From an uncultured Verrucomicrobiales bacterium (GTDB lineage Bacteria; Verrucomicrobiota; Verrucomicrobiia; Verrucomicrobiales; Akkermansiaceae): a DNA stretch of 24,429 bases. Position numbers and translations under genes: made by a program. Each line of letters starts with the position of its first letter. Position 1 is the stretch's first letter. The notes under the pieces were generated by a model. The model was not told where the DNA came from. It was given only the letters and a program-made list of their open reading frames with translations, and did no database searches. Shown piece by piece: positions 23,634 through 24,429 of this stretch. The stretch spans positions 1 through 24,429 of the forward strand of contig CALBJX010000025.1 in NCBI GenBank assembly GCA_937893015.1, written 5' to 3'.

Positions 23634-23639
23634 ATTGTA
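23634..23639 (-). promoter_or_regulatory. Possible -10 box of the DEAD helicase gene
   Basis: TACAAT on the minus strand, followed by AACGAC and the ATG at 23627. The -10 position matches the leaderless layout of other genes here. No good -35 is seen at 17 bp (GTCTGA), so confidence is limited. Confidence 0.4.
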
Positions 23640-23656
23640 TGGAGAAAGTTTTCGTT

Positions 23657-24277
23657 TCAGACGATGTAGGGGTTCTGCATGCGTTCTTCGCCGATGGTGG
23701 TGGGGGCGCCGTGGCCGCAGCAGACGCGTGTGGTGTTCGGCAGCGGAAGCAGTTTTTCGCGGATGCCGATGACGAGGGAGCGTGCGCTGCCGCCGGGGAA
23801 ATCCGAGCGTCCGACCGCTCCCGCGAACAGGATGTCGCCCGTGAAGAGCAGCTCCTCGTCCGCCAAGCCGTAGGCCATGCCGTCACGGGAATGTCCGGGG
23901 ATGTAGTAGAGCTGCCAGCGAAGCCCCGCCCAGTCTGCCGTTGTCTGCGCGGTACCGAAGGCATCCACCTCGTATGGCTCGATGGGCGGCAGCCCCCATT
24001 GACGCGCCACGGAGGCGAGCGTCAGCTCATCACTCATAGCAAAGGGGGCGTGAATGGCACAGCCCGTGAGGCGTTGCAACTCCCCTGCCCCTTGCACGTG
24101 GTCGAAGTGCTGGTGCGTAAGCAGCAGGTGCGCCAGCTTGGCGCCCGCGGGCAGCACGCGCTGCACCCACTCCGCCATGCCGAGGGGCGCATCCACCGCC
24201 ACGAACGTGCCGTCCGCGCCCTGCAACAGATAGCCGTTGCAGGAAACAGGACCGCCCGTGTATGTTCGCATTGCCAT
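23657..24277 (-). CDS. Metallo-beta-lactamase-fold hydrolase (glyoxalase II-like)
   Basis: A 206-residue MBL-superfamily hydrolase, of the compact hydroxyacylglutathione-hydrolase-like type with two metal ions. The ligands are all visible: THQHFDH (His55, His57, Asp59, His60), His129 in PGHS, Asp148 in FTGD and His189 in CGHG. GDILFAGAVGRSDFPGGS (148-165) is the typical glyoxalase II-like stretch. The substrate is probably a thioester, but glutathione dependence cannot be judged. A longer frame reaches 24334; the start is set at 24277 because the family begins around there and a TATCAT box lies just upstream. The ATG at 24271 is a near alternative. It is followed by the DEAD helicase gene on the same strand. 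Confidence 0.9.
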   Translation of the reverse strand: MAMRTYTGGPVSCNGYLLQGADGTFVAVDAPLGMAEWVQRVLPAGAKLAHLLLTHQHFDHVQGAGELQRLTGCAIHAPFAMSDELTLASVARQWGLPPIEPYEVDAFGTAQTTADWAGLRWQLYYIPGHSRDGMAYGLADEELLFTGDILFAGAVGRSDFPGGSARSLVIGIREKLLPLPNTTRVCCGHGAPTTIGEERMQNPYIV

Positions 24278-24289
24278 ACCCACGCGCGT

Positions 24290-24295
24290 ATGATA
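24290..24295 (-). promoter_or_regulatory. Possible -10 box of the MBL hydrolase gene
   Basis: TATCAT on the minus strand, 12 nt before the ATG at 24277, within a CG-alternating surrounding much like the gyrB promoter. No convincing -35 box is seen. Confidence 0.35.
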
Positions 24296-24349
24296 CACGT
24301 GCGCGAGACACTTGGCGAGCGAAAAGCATGACATGGTGGGAAATAGGGA

Positions 24350-24429
24350 TTTGTAGGGATGTACGAAGTACGAAGTACGATGTACGAAGTCAAATTGAGG
24401 CGCGGCTGCGCCGCGCGGGGAAGAAGGAC
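24350..24429. repeat. Left half of another heptamer inverted-repeat element, cut by the window edge
   Basis: The box TTTGTAGGGA (24350-24359) is followed by 7-nt units of GATGTAC/GAAGTAC to about 24391, then a GC hairpin GCGCGGC-TGC-GCCGCGC (24400-24416). The outer box is the reverse complement of the one at 35-44. The central hairpin and right arm would lie beyond the window. Confidence 0.65.

Overview
The window reads as chromosomal DNA of a GC-rich Gram-negative bacterium, probably a member of Verrucomicrobiota (Akkermansia-like). The main pointer is a secreted protein with a PEP-CTERM-like tail (signal peptide, glycine-rich body, APEPQT, hydrophobic stretch, RRRRK). The gyrB-gyrA pair, ruvC, cca and a DEAD-box helicase are ordinary housekeeping genes. 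The phylum is an inference; no rRNA or tRNA gene is present to fix it.

Layout. 1-4400 holds a hexapeptide-repeat acyltransferase (-), a DJ-1/PfpI-family protein (+), a TM2 protein and a CCA-adding enzyme (- operon), and a PEP-CTERM-like exported protein (+). 4413-5627 is a GIY-YIG nuclease-like protein with a DUF4357-type C-terminus. 5880-15545 is a defence island on the minus strand, transcribed in the order SNF2-type helicase with a degenerate PLD-like N-terminus, DUF4391 protein, type III Mod methyltransferase, type III Res helicase-nuclease, DUF2971 protein. A small AT-rich orphan gene (15757-16212) diverges from it. The island is lower in GC than its flanks, most strongly in the target-recognition part of mod. 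A strong terminator (16246-16275) separates it from gyrB-gyrA (minus strand, 16301-21507). Then follow ruvC, a DEAD-box RNA helicase and a metallo-beta-lactamase-fold hydrolase, all on the minus strand.

Two non-coding patterns stand out. First, several genes (DJ-1, cca, the PEP-CTERM gene, gyrB, mod, probably the DEAD helicase) have a sigma70-type promoter whose -10 box ends only 6-8 nt before the start codon, so their mRNAs should be leaderless or nearly so. This also fixes several start codons, including a GTG for cca. Second, the intergenic gaps after ruvC and after the DEAD helicase hold complete copies of a nested palindromic element: outer arms of 7-nt tandem repeats in inverted orientation, an inner GCTCGC direct repeat, a central hairpin with core GTCTGACG/CGTCAGAC flanked by A and T runs, and a small GC hairpin. 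Partial copies lie at both window ends. Each copy whose neighbour is visible sits just behind the 3' end of a minus-strand gene.

How the genes work together: the island most likely forms an extended type III restriction-modification locus, in which Mod methylates, Res cuts, and the extra helicase, DUF4391 and DUF2971 proteins have unknown added roles. The remaining genes are independent housekeeping or envelope functions.
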